Shown: positions 38,246 through 49,036 of the stretch, piece by piece
How the letters are laid out: each line of letters opens with the position of its first letter
How positions within the stretch are numbered: position 1 is the first letter of the stretch
DNA from: Spodoptera frugiperda
Lineage: Eukaryota; Arthropoda; Insecta; Lepidoptera; Noctuidae
Direction: 5' to 3'
NCBI RefSeq assembly: GCF_023101765.2
Contig: NC_064238.1
Span: 2,664,001 to 2,728,000, forward strand
Length of the DNA stretch: 64,000 nt
Notes under the pieces: generated by a model
Told to the model about the DNA's origin: nothing
The model's input: only the letters and a program-made list of their open reading frames with translations
Databases searched by the model: none
Position numbers and translations under genes: made by a program

Positions 38246-39074
38246 AGCGTGCTTTGAGCCTTACGTGGTGTAAGTACGGATTACAATTATTTTTGCTTAT
38301 TAAGTATTTTGATTCGTACTGTATAAAAGCAGTTTAAAGCAGCAGTTGGTACTCTTGGTTATTATCGTCGAAACATATTTCCTGAAAACATCACGACTGT
38401 ACTAAAAATAAAAAGCCATTTATAATATTTTATGTATACTACAAACATAAAAAAATATACGCAAAACCGATTTTTATAGTTCAATAAATAAACAAAACTT
38501 TTGTCTCCAATATTTTACATGGAAACTTATCTCACAAAACGAATGTAAGCGACGGCCTAAAACAGAATGTCGTTACAATTTCCCGGCGCGAACAAAAATC
38601 CAGTGAGCGAGTATTCAGCAATGAAATAAAATTTCAAGCGGCTCCGTAGGTGGTAAGTTATAGCGTCAAATAGAAGCATTATGTGTGCACGACACGAGCT
38701 CGGATGTCGTTAACTGTAATGTAGTTTAAAGTACAATATTACTGTTTTGTAAGTCGGCTAAACTTCGCACTTGTTCTTAAGTAAACTTGGCGTTATAAAT
38801 ATCATGTGGCCACACAAGTTTTATATGGAAAACCTGATCTTTTTTGTTTCAGTACAATGTTATGAGGTGCTTGTAAATTTTCTAGACAACAAATGTTTTT
38901 CTTTATTCTCATAAAACTTAAGCTTCAGCAGTAATTTTGCTGTATTTTTAATACTGTTTCTGTATATCTTTCCTCATAGTTTCAGCTATCGTAAGTGCAT
39001 CAGCAATTGAGTATGCAATCTTGATCGTAATTGGCTTGACTCTTATTACAGGATTGATAATAATCTAGCTTGAT
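38246..39074. other. unannotated sequence
   Basis: Nothing recognised. Confidence 0.4.
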
Positions 39075-39353
39075 ATACATATTAGGGTGGAGTGAAAAAA
39101 TCTTTTTCTTAATTTGAAGTTTCTGTGTTTTCAAACATTGACCCATAGTAATAGAAATGTTCATGCAAAATTACAGCTTTCTAACTCAACATCTTGAGGT
39201 GGCGCATTAAGTATGAAATTTGAAAAAAATAACAAAAGTAGAGTTACAAGCAAATATTTATTTCTAACTATATTACCATACATTTAAATGAATTTAAACT
39301 TTAAACCACTAGAATAATAAAATACTATATGAAATTACCATAAAAATAAAATT

Positions 39354-39545
39354 TTGATGTCCAGTATCAGAGGTTCCAGTGTCTTCATTTTGGCAAAAAT
39401 ACTGAGATTTAGTGTCAAAAATAGGTATTTCTTGCCTGGATTTTATTTTAGTACGGATGAAACCATTTCTATCATCGGGTCCACAAACAGATGCCGAAGC
39501 CTCCGTTATACGTTTGACACACCTTTCTACTGCTTGAGTAGACTC
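39354..39545 (-). pseudogene. transposase C-terminal fragment, - strand
   Basis: The - strand reads TQAVERCVKRITEASASVCG, then DDRNGFIRTKIKSRQEIPIF and DTKSQYF, with no intact upstream part. From memory this resembles the C-terminal part of an arthropod transposase-like family whose members carry 'CHTQAVERxVKLVTEAS'. No catalytic residues can be assigned. Confidence 0.65.
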
Positions 39546-39593
39546 GACTAATTATTATGATTTGATAGAAAGATAACAAAACCTCCTCTAACT

Positions 39594-39749
39594 ATGAAAT
39601 ACAGCGACTCGGAAATCACTACAATTATTGCACCTGGAGGTAAATTGTTTGAAATTGAGAAGTCCTTATATCCTTGCCACACTCAAGCAGTAGAAAGGTG
39701 TGTTAAATGTCTAGCAGAGGTTTCGGCATCTGTTTGTGGACCCGATATA
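39594..39749 (+). pseudogene. inverted copy of the same transposase fragment, + strand
   Basis: The + strand reads SEITTIIAPGGKLFEIEKS, then LYPCHTQAVERCVKCLAEVS and ASVCGPD. Its DNA from about 39676 to 39747 is nearly the reverse complement of 39475-39545 (roughly 88% by eye). So two copies of one coding segment face away from the junction between them. This copy includes sequence upstream of the CHTQAVER motif that the other lacks. Confidence 0.65.
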
Positions 39750-39770
39750 TTTTGCATCAAACTCATCATA

Positions 39771-40037
39771 TTATCGTTTCTTAATTTCATGACATCGCAT
39801 AGATTGAGTTGTCATCTTATCTACAGAACCAATGTACATTTTGCGCTTATTTCGTTGACCTTTTAAGTTTTCCTCAGCAGCAGGTGCTTTAGTCACACAT
39901 TTGCATACTTCTCGGGACAAATATTTACGTGGTGCGATATAAAAAAAAATAATTTGTAAAATATCTGCTTTTTGGGGCATTGCGTAACATTTTACATATT
40001 TGTACTTTTGAAAGTACAAAATAGACAACCTAGACAC
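39771..40037 (-). pseudogene. possible transposase fragment, - strand
   Basis: A - strand frame rich in K and C (KYVKCYAMPQKADILQIIFF, then APRKYLSREVCKCVTKAPAA) inside the transposon. Its orientation matches the fragment at 39354-39545, as if an inverted piece had been placed between two parts of one gene. The family is not identified. Confidence 0.4.
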
Positions 40038-40084
40038 GACTTGTTGATGGATAATTGTAGAGATAGATGCCTTATTCTATATTG

Positions 40085-40270
40085 CTTTACTATAGAAAGT
40101 CAAAATCAAAATTATTTATTAGAAATAAACCGGGAAGGGCACTTTTGAACGTCAAAGCACATATTACAATGTAAAGAAAAGTCAGTCAGTCCTCTAGTTG
40201 CTCTATTTGCTCGATCCAAAGTGTAGATTCATATGGAGAAGAACGAGCATTAAACTCCATAGGTCTTTTA
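40085..40270 (+). repeat. possible nested repeat
   Basis: Carries 'tcaaaattatttattagaaa', 'gggcacttttgaacgtcaaa' and 'aagtgtagattcatatggag' followed by 'aagaacgagcattaaactcc'. The last part recurs at about 27096-27140 ('aagtgtagattagtatggag', 'gagaacgac'). It resembles a common lepidopteran repeat and may have inserted into the transposon. Confidence 0.4.
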
Positions 40271-40828
40271 CAGTCAGGTTCACAATACAATAGTTGGCTA
40301 AAAGCAACCATTTCACATATTTCTTCTAAGGATCCTTTCCATCATTCAACTCTAACATATTGTTTTTTATCTATAAGTAGTGTTTTATCACATCAAAATA
40401 TATAGGTAACATAAATTATCATTTAATTTGATTGGATCGCCAAGTAAAGGACATCGCAAGTCTTTGCCCGTTTTAGGCATTTTTTTAATAAAATTTACTT
40501 AACTTTGTAACTATTTTTACAACTATATATTAAAGTTTTATAAGAAAATACTGAATTTGCATACGAGATAACGCTTAGTAGAAGTTAATTACAATAAATT
40601 TGTAAGCAAAACATATAAGCACAACTCCTTTTTGTGGGTAGTCTTATAAGTAAAAATATGAATTTTCTAAAAACTATTTCCTCGATGCGCCACCTGAAGA
40701 TAATGTCGTAGAGCTTTGATTTTTTGCATAAACAAAGCTTTTACATATGGTCACCAATTAATAATACAGGACAAATGAATAGAGAAAAAAATTTTTTTTG
40801 GTATGTTTCACTCCACCCTAATACATAT

Positions 40829-42989
40829 ACTTGCATATGATGGTATGACACCCCTGTTTTTTTTTTAAATTTTAATTGCATGAGTCAGTAATAAATACAG
40901 TCATTTTATTTCACTAAAAACTCACATAAATGTTAATTTCTTCCCCAAATAAGACAACTGGTCTTAGCATTCTGAATGTATTCAAAAACTATTTTTGGGG
41001 GATTCCACGGAACCTATTGGCGACATTAAAAAAACTATTTCTCCTCATTTATTTGACATTAAATTTAAAAATAAAATAAGCATTATATTTCTCCATTCCT
41101 AAATCGAAACTGAAACGAAAAAAGGAAGCCATTAATTTTAAACGTTTTACCTCTCTTTCTATTTTGAGTGTTAGAAAAAGACAGATGTAGAGAAAACTAA
41201 TGCGATGTCATAGCTAATTAGCGTCAGTTAGATTTAAGGTGAAGCTCTTATTTCGAACTTTTATCGAATAAGATAGTTAATAAGTCTCAAGGGTGTACTT
41301 GACTTACTTTACGCATTTATTGAACAGTTTTGTTTACATAATAGAAATCAGTAGGTTTTAATTTCATGAATTTATGTTGTCGTCTACACAATTTTACGGA
41401 TTATATTGTTGTCTATGTATGTAGGTATGGCTCCATCTTGTCACAATTATTAACATAATGAACTATTACACAAAATATCTCTGCAAAGAGCCGTGTTTAT
41501 CTTTCCTTTTTATTTGTATAAATATGTCAAAAACCTCTCTACGAAACTTGCCCTTAACTAAAGGCCACTTCACACGGCAAGGAGACGGGGGGACACGCAT
41601 CGTTAGTCATGATCTTAACTTTTTTTGGCTCAAAATGCCTTTTAATTGAGCCCACATGTTTTTCAATATCTGATAAATCTGAGATTAAACTGATTGTTTT
41701 ATACACGCCCGCCGTTTATTTAAAATGCTCAGTGAGAAGGAAAAATTAAAGTAAAAACAGAAAAAAATAATAATTAAGGATAAGATTAACAAAATTTTTT
41801 GGCTTAACAAGAGAGTAGAGAGTGTCATTTTCATTACGTAGTTGTTTGCCTAGTAGACTAGATGTTCTTGTGTTTGAAATCTTAGATGAAAGTAGGTATA
41901 ACTAAATGTAAAACATAAAAAAACATACAATAATCTTGGCATTCTCAACAATATGACAAAGTGTTTGAAATTGTGACAAAGTGACACGTTCAAGGGGTCA
42001 CCTTAGTGCATCATAAATATTAATAACACAAAAATGTAGCACCAACTCATAAAATTATGAATAAAAATTTTACAAAAGAAAGTCGCAGCACTAACAAACC
42101 AATTTCCCAAACAATTAACACGCTTTATATCAAACCCTTAAATGTGACGAAACATCCATATTCCACGGCTTTTATCATTTTTATCAGAATTACCTTAATT
42201 TGACAGTATAGTCGTGTAATAAAATACGTCCGAAGCGACACGCGCCCAATAATTACCAACAAACCAGTAAAAAAATGGTTCAAAGAAAGATTTTATCACT
42301 AAACTACAACGATAAATCAACATTCACGAAATAAAAATCAAGCAATAACCGACCCTATTTCAATTACACACGGACGATACAAGCCAGTACTGGCTACATA
42401 ATATTTTGGTGGATAGCCCACACAGCAATTTACGAGAATCACCGAGTCACAGATAATTAAATAACAAAAAGAATCAAAAAGTAAAAAAAGTGTTGATTTA
42501 TTTAGGGTTCAAATCGGATTCCAGTAAAGTTTTACGTTGTAATCAGAGTAGCAGAGGTTACAAAAGTAAACGCTTTGAATGAAAACAATCATAGAAAAGG
42601 ATAACAAAAAAAAAATGTTAACATTTTACTTTGCAATTTCAATGACCATACCATGCCATATTTTAATGAAAAATCGCTACATATACTATATCATATCACT
42701 ATAATCAAACAATGTCTTTCCTTTGATACCTTAATTGCTATAATAATTGACTAAAGTGCTTTAAAGAACACCTACGCGACAAAGTAACACACAAGAGCAT
42801 TGAAAACAAAATAAGATGGATTACTTTTGTTACTTCAATAACAATACAACCCCTTAATTAAAAAAAAAAACTTATACAAACATTTTTATCCAGTTACAAA
42901 CGTATGGTAGCAAAAAATAGCTATACTATTGGCAATGCATTGAGTTAAAAGCCGGAAAGCCATTGTTCCGATTCGATACGAATCCGGAC
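40829..42989. other. unannotated AT-rich sequence between two DNA transposons
   Basis: No gene or known repeat recognised. Confidence 0.45.
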
Positions 42990-42993
42990 AAAC

Positions 42994-43026
42994 CGACGGG
43001 TGCAAAGTAAAAAGAGTCATCTACAA
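42994..43026 (+). repeat. left terminal inverted repeat
   Basis: Begins CGACGGGTGCAAAGTAAAAA and continues 13 more bases. Mismatches to the right end are at positions 21, 27 and 30 only. Confidence 0.92.
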
Positions 43027-43464
43027 AACTGCTACTTTACAGGAGAGCGCATAATAGGAAAAAATGCTCCCATTTTGTCAATTTTAAACTAAATTTATTG
43101 AAATTTTCATCATTGCTTTATTATTTAATAATATATCCACATGTATGTTTCGTTTTTTCTAATTATGTTTAATTTTCGAGATATTGTAGTTGTCTGTATC
43201 TACTTTGCTCTTCAAAAAAAGACAACTGTGTTAACTACCACTTGGTCGTTTCTACATGGGGATTAAAAAAATTAGATTTAGTAAAGTATGATTAGTATAT
43301 TTCAGTAAAACGAAAAGTGTAACACTTCCTATTATTAAAATTAGTTAATGACAGTCTTACATCTTAAATACACCAAGTTTTGAACTTAACTGCGTAGATG
43401 TCTTTTTCTACGTCGTCGATTTGGTGCCAGGAACATGATTAAGAAGGAGGTTAAATGAAATATT

Positions 43465-43903
43465 TATTTATGAATCATTCATTTATTATAATAAAAAAAA
43501 CGTAACTTCTTATACATTTTTGGAAATAAAATCAATAAAAATGTCACTGATAATTTATGAGGTAGGTAATTGCTAATTCTTTGGTTGACAATTCAACAGT
43601 AAAATTATACAAACTTCGTTTGAAAAAAAAACAATTAAAATCAAATCTAGAAGGTTCTAAACTTTTAAACTTTATATAAAAATATTTATGAATCATTCAT
43701 TTATTATAATAAAAAAAAACGTAACTTCTTATACATTTTTGGAAATAAAATCAATAAAAATGTCACTGATAATTTATGAGGTAGGTAATTGCTAATTCTT
43801 TTGTTGACAATTCAACAGTAAAATTATACAAACTTCGTTTGAAAAAAAAAAACAATTAAAATCAAATCTAGAAGGTTCTAAACTTTTAAACTTTATATAA
43901 AAA
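43465..43903. repeat. 218-bp tandem duplication inside the transposon
   Basis: Two adjacent copies, about 43465-43682 and 43683-43903, both starting 'tatttatgaatcattcattt'. They differ by one base (ttggttg versus tttgttg) and small changes in A-run length. Each contains TTTATT (43482-43487 and 43700-43705), that is AATAAA on the gene's strand, so both copies could supply a poly-A signal 0.36-0.58 kb past the stop codon. Confidence 0.95.
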
Positions 43904-44061
43904 TAACACCAGTCTTAGATAACACAGTAATAAAAATAAATCCTCTAAAGTACGTTCTATTCGTACATTTTTTTAATAAAAATAGTTTTATCACTTATAA
44001 TAAAAGTAAGTAGAAAATTAATTCTGAACAAAGATGAAACTCTGTATCAATACTTAAACAA

Positions 44062-47047
44062 TTATTCAGTCTCATTACCGTCAGTATAGGAACTATGTTT
44101 CAAATTTTTATAAAAGTTATGATACCTAGGAGGTATCAGATTTTGCTGGCAAAGGCTAATTAAATCTTTGTACTTGGCACTTGTTATTATGATGGGTTCA
44201 TCATAACATTTTTTGGGATCATTAAAGCCACGGTGGGAACGAGTAGTTACTTTTCGCACCAAGTCAATTCGCTTGGGTTCTTCATCGTTTAGGTCATATT
44301 TATAAAATATGGCGTAAGGATTTTCTGCTTTAACGACTATTTCTCGAACTTGATTCCACTTAACATTCTCATTGTCGGTATTTTTTGTCAATTTAAAATC
44401 ATTTAAACACATTTTGAAATCTAAAATTTGGTCTTGTGTTATTTCTATAACTTCATAAGCATCGCCGGATGTTTTACACCACCGAACGAGTGTATACCAT
44501 TCTTCAGGACAAAAAATGAATTTTCTTTTCGACGATTTCTCAATTAATGCGTGGACACTATCGCCTTCTTGCTGAGTGTGGCCCTTTTCTAAAAATCTGT
44601 GACAAATATCAATGCTATACTTTTGAGAGCAGTATACATACATCAGAAATACAATACGGTTCCTGTTTTGACCGCCACAGTTATCGGACCACAGGCGGAT
44701 ATCTTTGATGCCTCTATCAGTTGACTGTTGTATAAAATTATAAAGGCAACTAGCCACTTCATTCGAACCCCGCTTAGCTATAGTTTCAGGCCACATATAA
44801 CATATTCCTTTTTTAAGTCCCATATCAAAAACAGTAAAATTAAAAACAGAAAGTTTACGCTTATAATAAAACGAACTGGTTTCTCCGTGTGGTGTCGACA
44901 AAATTTTTTGGAAATCAAAGGTGGCCGAAGTTATAGTTTCAGGATTAGAAGATGCTTCATTTTTGTCTTGTTTCTTTAAAGATCTCGCTATATTTTTATC
45001 TTGAATATGTTTATTGTACTCATCTTGTTGTGAGGTTAGTGAAGGAAGGCAATTTTTAAATGCTATACAGACGTCGCACTGATCTTTTTTAGGAATATAA
45101 AAGGCTATGTTCATTTCCTTGTTAACTATATCTCGGTACTGGCGCGCTGTTTGTACTCTCTCCACAATATTATTTTCCTCTGCCCAAGTCTGGTACAACT
45201 TAAACATTGTGGAGAAATTTAAATCAGCCAAGTAAACTTTGTTTGTGTCTTTTCTTGTATAATGTGACTCCACTGGTTGAAACGAGTTGACATGATCACA
45301 CACTCCTTTTATTATGGCGGCTGTACAAACCTTGTTTTTATTGTTATGACGACCTCTGAAATCTTTTTCACAGCTACCAGTATTTTTATCATATTTATCA
45401 AGAGCACTCTGTATAAACTGATTACTTACCGACAGCGTATTCTTAAACATTGTTTTGCACACTTTTATAGTTCTAGGGCTGGTTTCTTTTAAATTTGTTG
45501 GAAGTGTATAGTTTACACTGTATTGGCGTTTAGAATCATTCTCTGTAGTAATTCTTCGTTTCATACAACGTTTTGTATATTTACCTATAAAAACCCATTG
45601 CTTTTCGTGATCACAGAGATTCCAAAAACGATCAAAGATAAGTTTTCTATCTTCGTGAGATATTTTTGCGCTACAGTTAAATTTGCAAATACCACATGCC
45701 GGCTTAAGTTGTTTAGCAGGTTGCAATTTTCCATTTCTGGACTGATGTTGTTTACCTGAATTTAATAGTAATTTACGTCTCGTATCAATCCACTTGTCTT
45801 TATTTCTCAATCGCCTTTTCTTCGTTCTATCTATACTGAACTGACGTCTTTTTCTACCATTTAAGGAGGAAGGCGTAGAACATTCACTTGATGCCTCCAC
45901 AGCCGAAGAAGCATCACTGGTGTTGCTTGTATAAGATTGACAGTTTGAAAGTGACATACTCGATGGCCTCCCTGAGTTTAATAAACAGATATTTTGATCT
46001 AATTCTGATAATGGACGCGGCGGACTTGAAGTAAATGAATTGTATTCTGAGGGTGTTGGTGTATTATCCGATAATTTGCTTGGAGAATCTCTATTACCAA
46101 TATCAAAATTTTCACAATTAATTTGTGTGTCAGATTGAGGGTGAACTGGTGTGACCGACCTAGAATACACAGTACATGGAGACTTATCTTGCGAAGTTAA
46201 CTGATACTCATTTGTCTTCATTGCTGACACATCAAGGTCTTCTATAAGATGTTCAATAACTTCATCGGCCAACACAGCATTTTTCTCAAAAAAACCATCG
46301 CTTATGTTCTGTAAGCTTTCATCTTCTTTAAAAGGTTGCTTCGGACTCTCTGAACATGAAACAATAGTGAAAAATAAAAATAAGAAAATATCATTCAATA
46401 AAAGTCAATTAATATAGCTAAAAATAAGAATTAACATACTCACAAACATACGAAATACTGAGCAAGAGCGAGTCGGACTCGCGCACAAAGGGTTTCGCTT
46501 TTGTACCATCCGTTTAAAAATAAAAGGTAAAAAGTACGTTTTCTTTTTGTTTTTAGTATTTGTTGCTATAGCGGCAACAGAAATACATAATCTTTGAACA
46601 TTTCAAGCGTCTAGCTACAGCGGTTCTTGAGATACCTACAGCCGGGAGACAAATAGATAGACAGACAGACTGACAGCGAAATGTAATAGAGTCCCGTTTT
46701 TACCTTTTGGGTACGGAACCCTAAAAATAACACTAATTTACAAAAGTAAATTGAGACATCTACAATTCTATATCAAAATCGCAACGTAGAAAAAGCTATA
46801 TGGCAGATAGCCGTTTATGCGTCGTTTCGTAACAAAAAACTCAATGATAACCTATTTTTTTCATTATTAAAACAACTAATATAATTTCAATTCAAAATAA
46901 CAATAATATTCAACTTTTATTACAGAAATACGTACCAGAACTAGTTTCACGGTTGTTATCAATAAGTTGTAACAGATCTTCTCGGTTCATAATAGCGCAC
47001 TGTCGTCTCGTTTTGCCCAAATTCACCAATAATTTACGTCTTTCCAT
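44062..47047 (-). CDS. two-exon DDE-type transposase candidate, 799 aa
   Basis: Predicted CDS is complement(join(44062..46349,46936..47047)). Exon 1 starts at an ATG in fair context (GACATGG, 47047) and encodes 37 residues, then TCTG|GTACGT. The intron ends CATGTTCAG. Exon 2 carries on in frame (phase 1) to the stop at 44062. The long exon 2 frame has no ATG of its own upstream of conserved-looking sequence, which supports the splice. Residues 130-200 are Ser/Thr-rich and probably disordered. Residues 202-221 are strongly basic (KRRQF, KKRRLRNK), a likely nuclear signal. CGICKFNC at 256-263 and CDVC at 462-465 look metal-binding. The candidate RNase H-like core has D516 in FDFQKIL, D593 in WSDNCGGQNRN, and E632 or D634 in GHTQQEGDSVH. 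Expected role: cut and rejoin DNA at the terminal repeats. From memory the same motifs occur in many uncharacterised arthropod proteins. Superfamily is unproven; the open frame is clear. Confidence 0.85.
46445..46728 (-). repeat. 'gggttccgtacccaaaaggt' interspersed repeat in the transposase intron
   Basis: Reading the - strand from about 46728: 'tagggttccgtacccaaaag', 'aaaacgggactctattacat', 'ctgtctgtctatttgtctcc', 'tatctcaagaaccgctgtag', 'gtatttctgttgccgctata' and finally 'cgcgagtccgactcgctctt'. This is a repeat known widely from insect genomes. Here it fills about half of the 586-bp intron and leaves the splice sites untouched. Confidence 0.75.
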
Positions 47048-47099
47048 GTCTATTGTGTTAAATGCAAACTGTTTACTAGTATGATAACACTTTTCGACA

Positions 47100-47250
47100 A
47101 ACTTTATCACTTAACAAATCAAAACAAACAAATAATCGTGCCGGCCGGCGAAGCACATGTCATCTGACTGATGACGCAATATGACTACCCGCTGGCCCCC
47201 CGCGCGTCCCGCGTATAAACGGCCAGCGGTAACTAGCCGCATCTACATCG
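47100..47250 (-). promoter_or_regulatory. putative transposase promoter, GC-rich, with inverted repeat
   Basis: A GC-rich island between the right terminal repeat and exon 1. It holds an exact 9-bp inverted repeat, CCGCTGGCC at 47189-47197 and GGCCAGCGG at 47221-47229, separated by 23 bp that include GTATAAAC (TATA-like). Downstream on the - strand is TCAGTC, the insect Initiator consensus, within a smaller inverted repeat (GTCATC...GATGAC). Its position 5' of the gene suits a promoter, and the repeats could also bind transposase. Confidence 0.45.
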
Positions 47251-47394
47251 CGCAATTTCACAAAACAGGTGTAGTTGTCTTCTTTTACGTAAAAAAAGTA
47301 CCAAAAATTAGATGATTTTTGTGTTTTTGTTTTTGCTATGTTGTAGAACATGATATTTTAAGTTAGTTTTTACAAAAAAACCAAAATCTCAAAA

Positions 47395-47427
47395 TTGCAG
47401 TTGACTTTTTTTACTTTGCACCCGTCG
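47395..47427 (-). repeat. right terminal inverted repeat
   Basis: The reverse complement begins CGACGGGTGCAAAGTAAAAA and matches the left end at 30 of 33 positions. It is followed by AAAC. Confidence 0.92.
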
Positions 47428-47431
47428 AAAC

Positions 47432-48877
47432 ATTGAATGTGTCGTTATTTGATATTCAATTATCGGAATGACCCAACATACGAGCTAATGGGATTTTAAA
47501 TTAGTATTAATGTTTTAATATTAATAACTGTCTTTATTCACGTTTCCCCCAATGAGACTGGTTGAAGTGAAAATTGGCTCGTGGATAAAGTAACTGTTAA
47601 TGAGTAAAAATCATTTTAAATTCATAGGCTGCATTTTAGTATAAAACTTTGTAATATCAGTACCCTTAATATGACGTTGCTTTACGTTTAAAGTAATCGT
47701 AACCTACTACTATTTCAGTGACATTTAAATCAAATTAATACACAATACAAAACATCACAGTCTTTCTAAAACAAAACTAAGGTCGTTTAATCCAAGATTG
47801 GGTAAAACTAAAATGGCCACTCTTCTAAAATAACACTATCGCATCATAAAACCGTACAAATTAAAACAATTTCCCAAAAACAGCAGACAAAATTCGAGGA
47901 ACGTCAAAACAAGAATCCGTCCGCTACATTTAATCCAGTCCTAATCTTGAGAGGTGGTAAGACGGCCTAAAATAACAATTGGAGAAATATTTCTAATGCC
48001 GAAAAAAGAACTGGCGGAATTTTAAGCTCGGAATGAGAGAGATGTTGTAACTGGGTCCTAAACGGTACGCCATTAGGTCTATACGACCGACATTAGTCTT
48101 CAAATGTTCAAGAAATAGGGCGCCACGTGACCCCAAACATAGGGCCCCAGTTCGAAGTGATGTGAACGAAGGAATTCGTGATGTCGTCTAACCTTCGTGA
48201 CTCTATAACTCTTTGGTAGACATTTTGATTATAGTATGAGAACCTTTGTAGTATCTAGAACTTGGTATAGTAGACAATTATGAAGAGAATCAGTCATTAA
48301 AATTAAGGTCAGCTGATGTTCAGAATAAGACAGTTTCAATTCAATCATTAAAAAAGTATTCAAACAAATCTCCGTGTTTTATATTTCATTAACTGAGTAC
48401 CAAAGAAAACAGTGAAACCCGATTTATTAAAAAACCAAAAACCTAATTGAATTAAGAAAGATTTAAGATAACTCTATTACAGTTATAGCACAGGAGCGTG
48501 AAACACAATCGAAATTAATTGATGACAGAAAAAAGATAAAATATCAAAGGCTAGATTGTAAACTTGAGATACATATGTATAGGCACGTTATAAAAGTCAA
48601 AAATTAATTTGTCCCGTGCTAACAAATACGTTTTAACGATTCAAGCTTAATTTGATTAATCTACGGTAAGCACAATATAAATCTTGGGACAAGTGAACGC
48701 ATACATGCGAGTACTAAAGTGTTACATAAATTGGACGCTCAAATAATTTAACCTTAAGTTTCTTTCAAATACTATCATAGAACATTACAAAAAGCGTAAT
48801 TCGCAATCGTTCTTTAAATGTAAACCTTTTAAGTTTTTTTTTTCATTTGATTGTGAACCTGGACACCAGCCTGGTTT
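47432..48877. other. unannotated sequence
   Basis: No gene recognised. A GC-richer patch at about 48000-48190 is non-repetitive by eye. Confidence 0.4.
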
Positions 48878-49036
48878 TTTTTAAACCCGAGCTGCGAACT
48901 GCCTAACGGGTTACCGGGCCTCCGGCTCTAAAAGCAGGAGTAGGAACGGGTGGATTGTAGTCAGTAAGAGTCTGACACTCCCTCTCACCTAGCCTAAGGC
49001 AGGAGAAGCTATTGGATCATTTCATCATCACCCCAA
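48878..49036 (+). mobile_element. SINE, 'agtaagagtctgacactc' family
   Basis: Contains 'cgagctgcgaactgcctaac', 'gggttaccgggcctccggct', 'aagcaggagtaggaacgggt', 'cagtaagagtctgacactcc' and 'aggcaggagaagctattgga', then an A-rich end. 5'-truncated relative to 37978-38245. Confidence 0.85.

Larger units (their letters stand above)
39075..40828. mobile_element. DNA transposon with TAGGG termini and 8-bp target duplication, internally rearranged
   Basis: The termini are exact 15-bp inverted repeats, TAGGGTGGAGTGAAA, at 39083-39097 and reversed at 40806-40820. A weaker inverted match reaches AGGTGGCGCA at 39197-39206 and its complement at 40686-40695, making imperfect terminal repeats of about 115-125 bp. 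ATACATAT flanks both ends (39075-39082 and 40821-40828) as a target-site duplication. Termini of the form TAGGG and 8-bp duplications fit hAT; P-like elements also make 8-bp duplications. The 1,738-bp body holds only transposase scraps in conflicting orientations, so it is non-autonomous. Confidence 0.88.
42990..47431 (-). mobile_element. apparently complete DNA transposon, candidate Sola-like, with 4-bp target duplication
   Basis: The element runs from 42994 to 47427 (4,434 bp) and is flanked on both sides by AAAC (42990-42993 and 47428-47431). Terminal inverted repeats of 33 bp match at 30 positions. It contains one two-exon gene on the - strand encoding a 799-aa candidate transposase, a tandem duplication near its 3' end, and a repeat within the intron. 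A 4-bp duplication with a DDE-like protein of this layout suggests the Sola superfamily, recalled as making 4-bp duplications. That is inference and needs a profile search. Nothing visible prevents the gene from being functional. Confidence 0.88.

Noticed and set aside
44728..45759. Open frames on the + strand inside 44.7-45.8 kb
   Set aside because: Antisense shadows of the transposase exon 2.
42990..47431. piggyBac or Tc1/mariner element
   Set aside because: The target duplication is AAAC, not TTAA or TA, and the protein motifs do not resemble those families.
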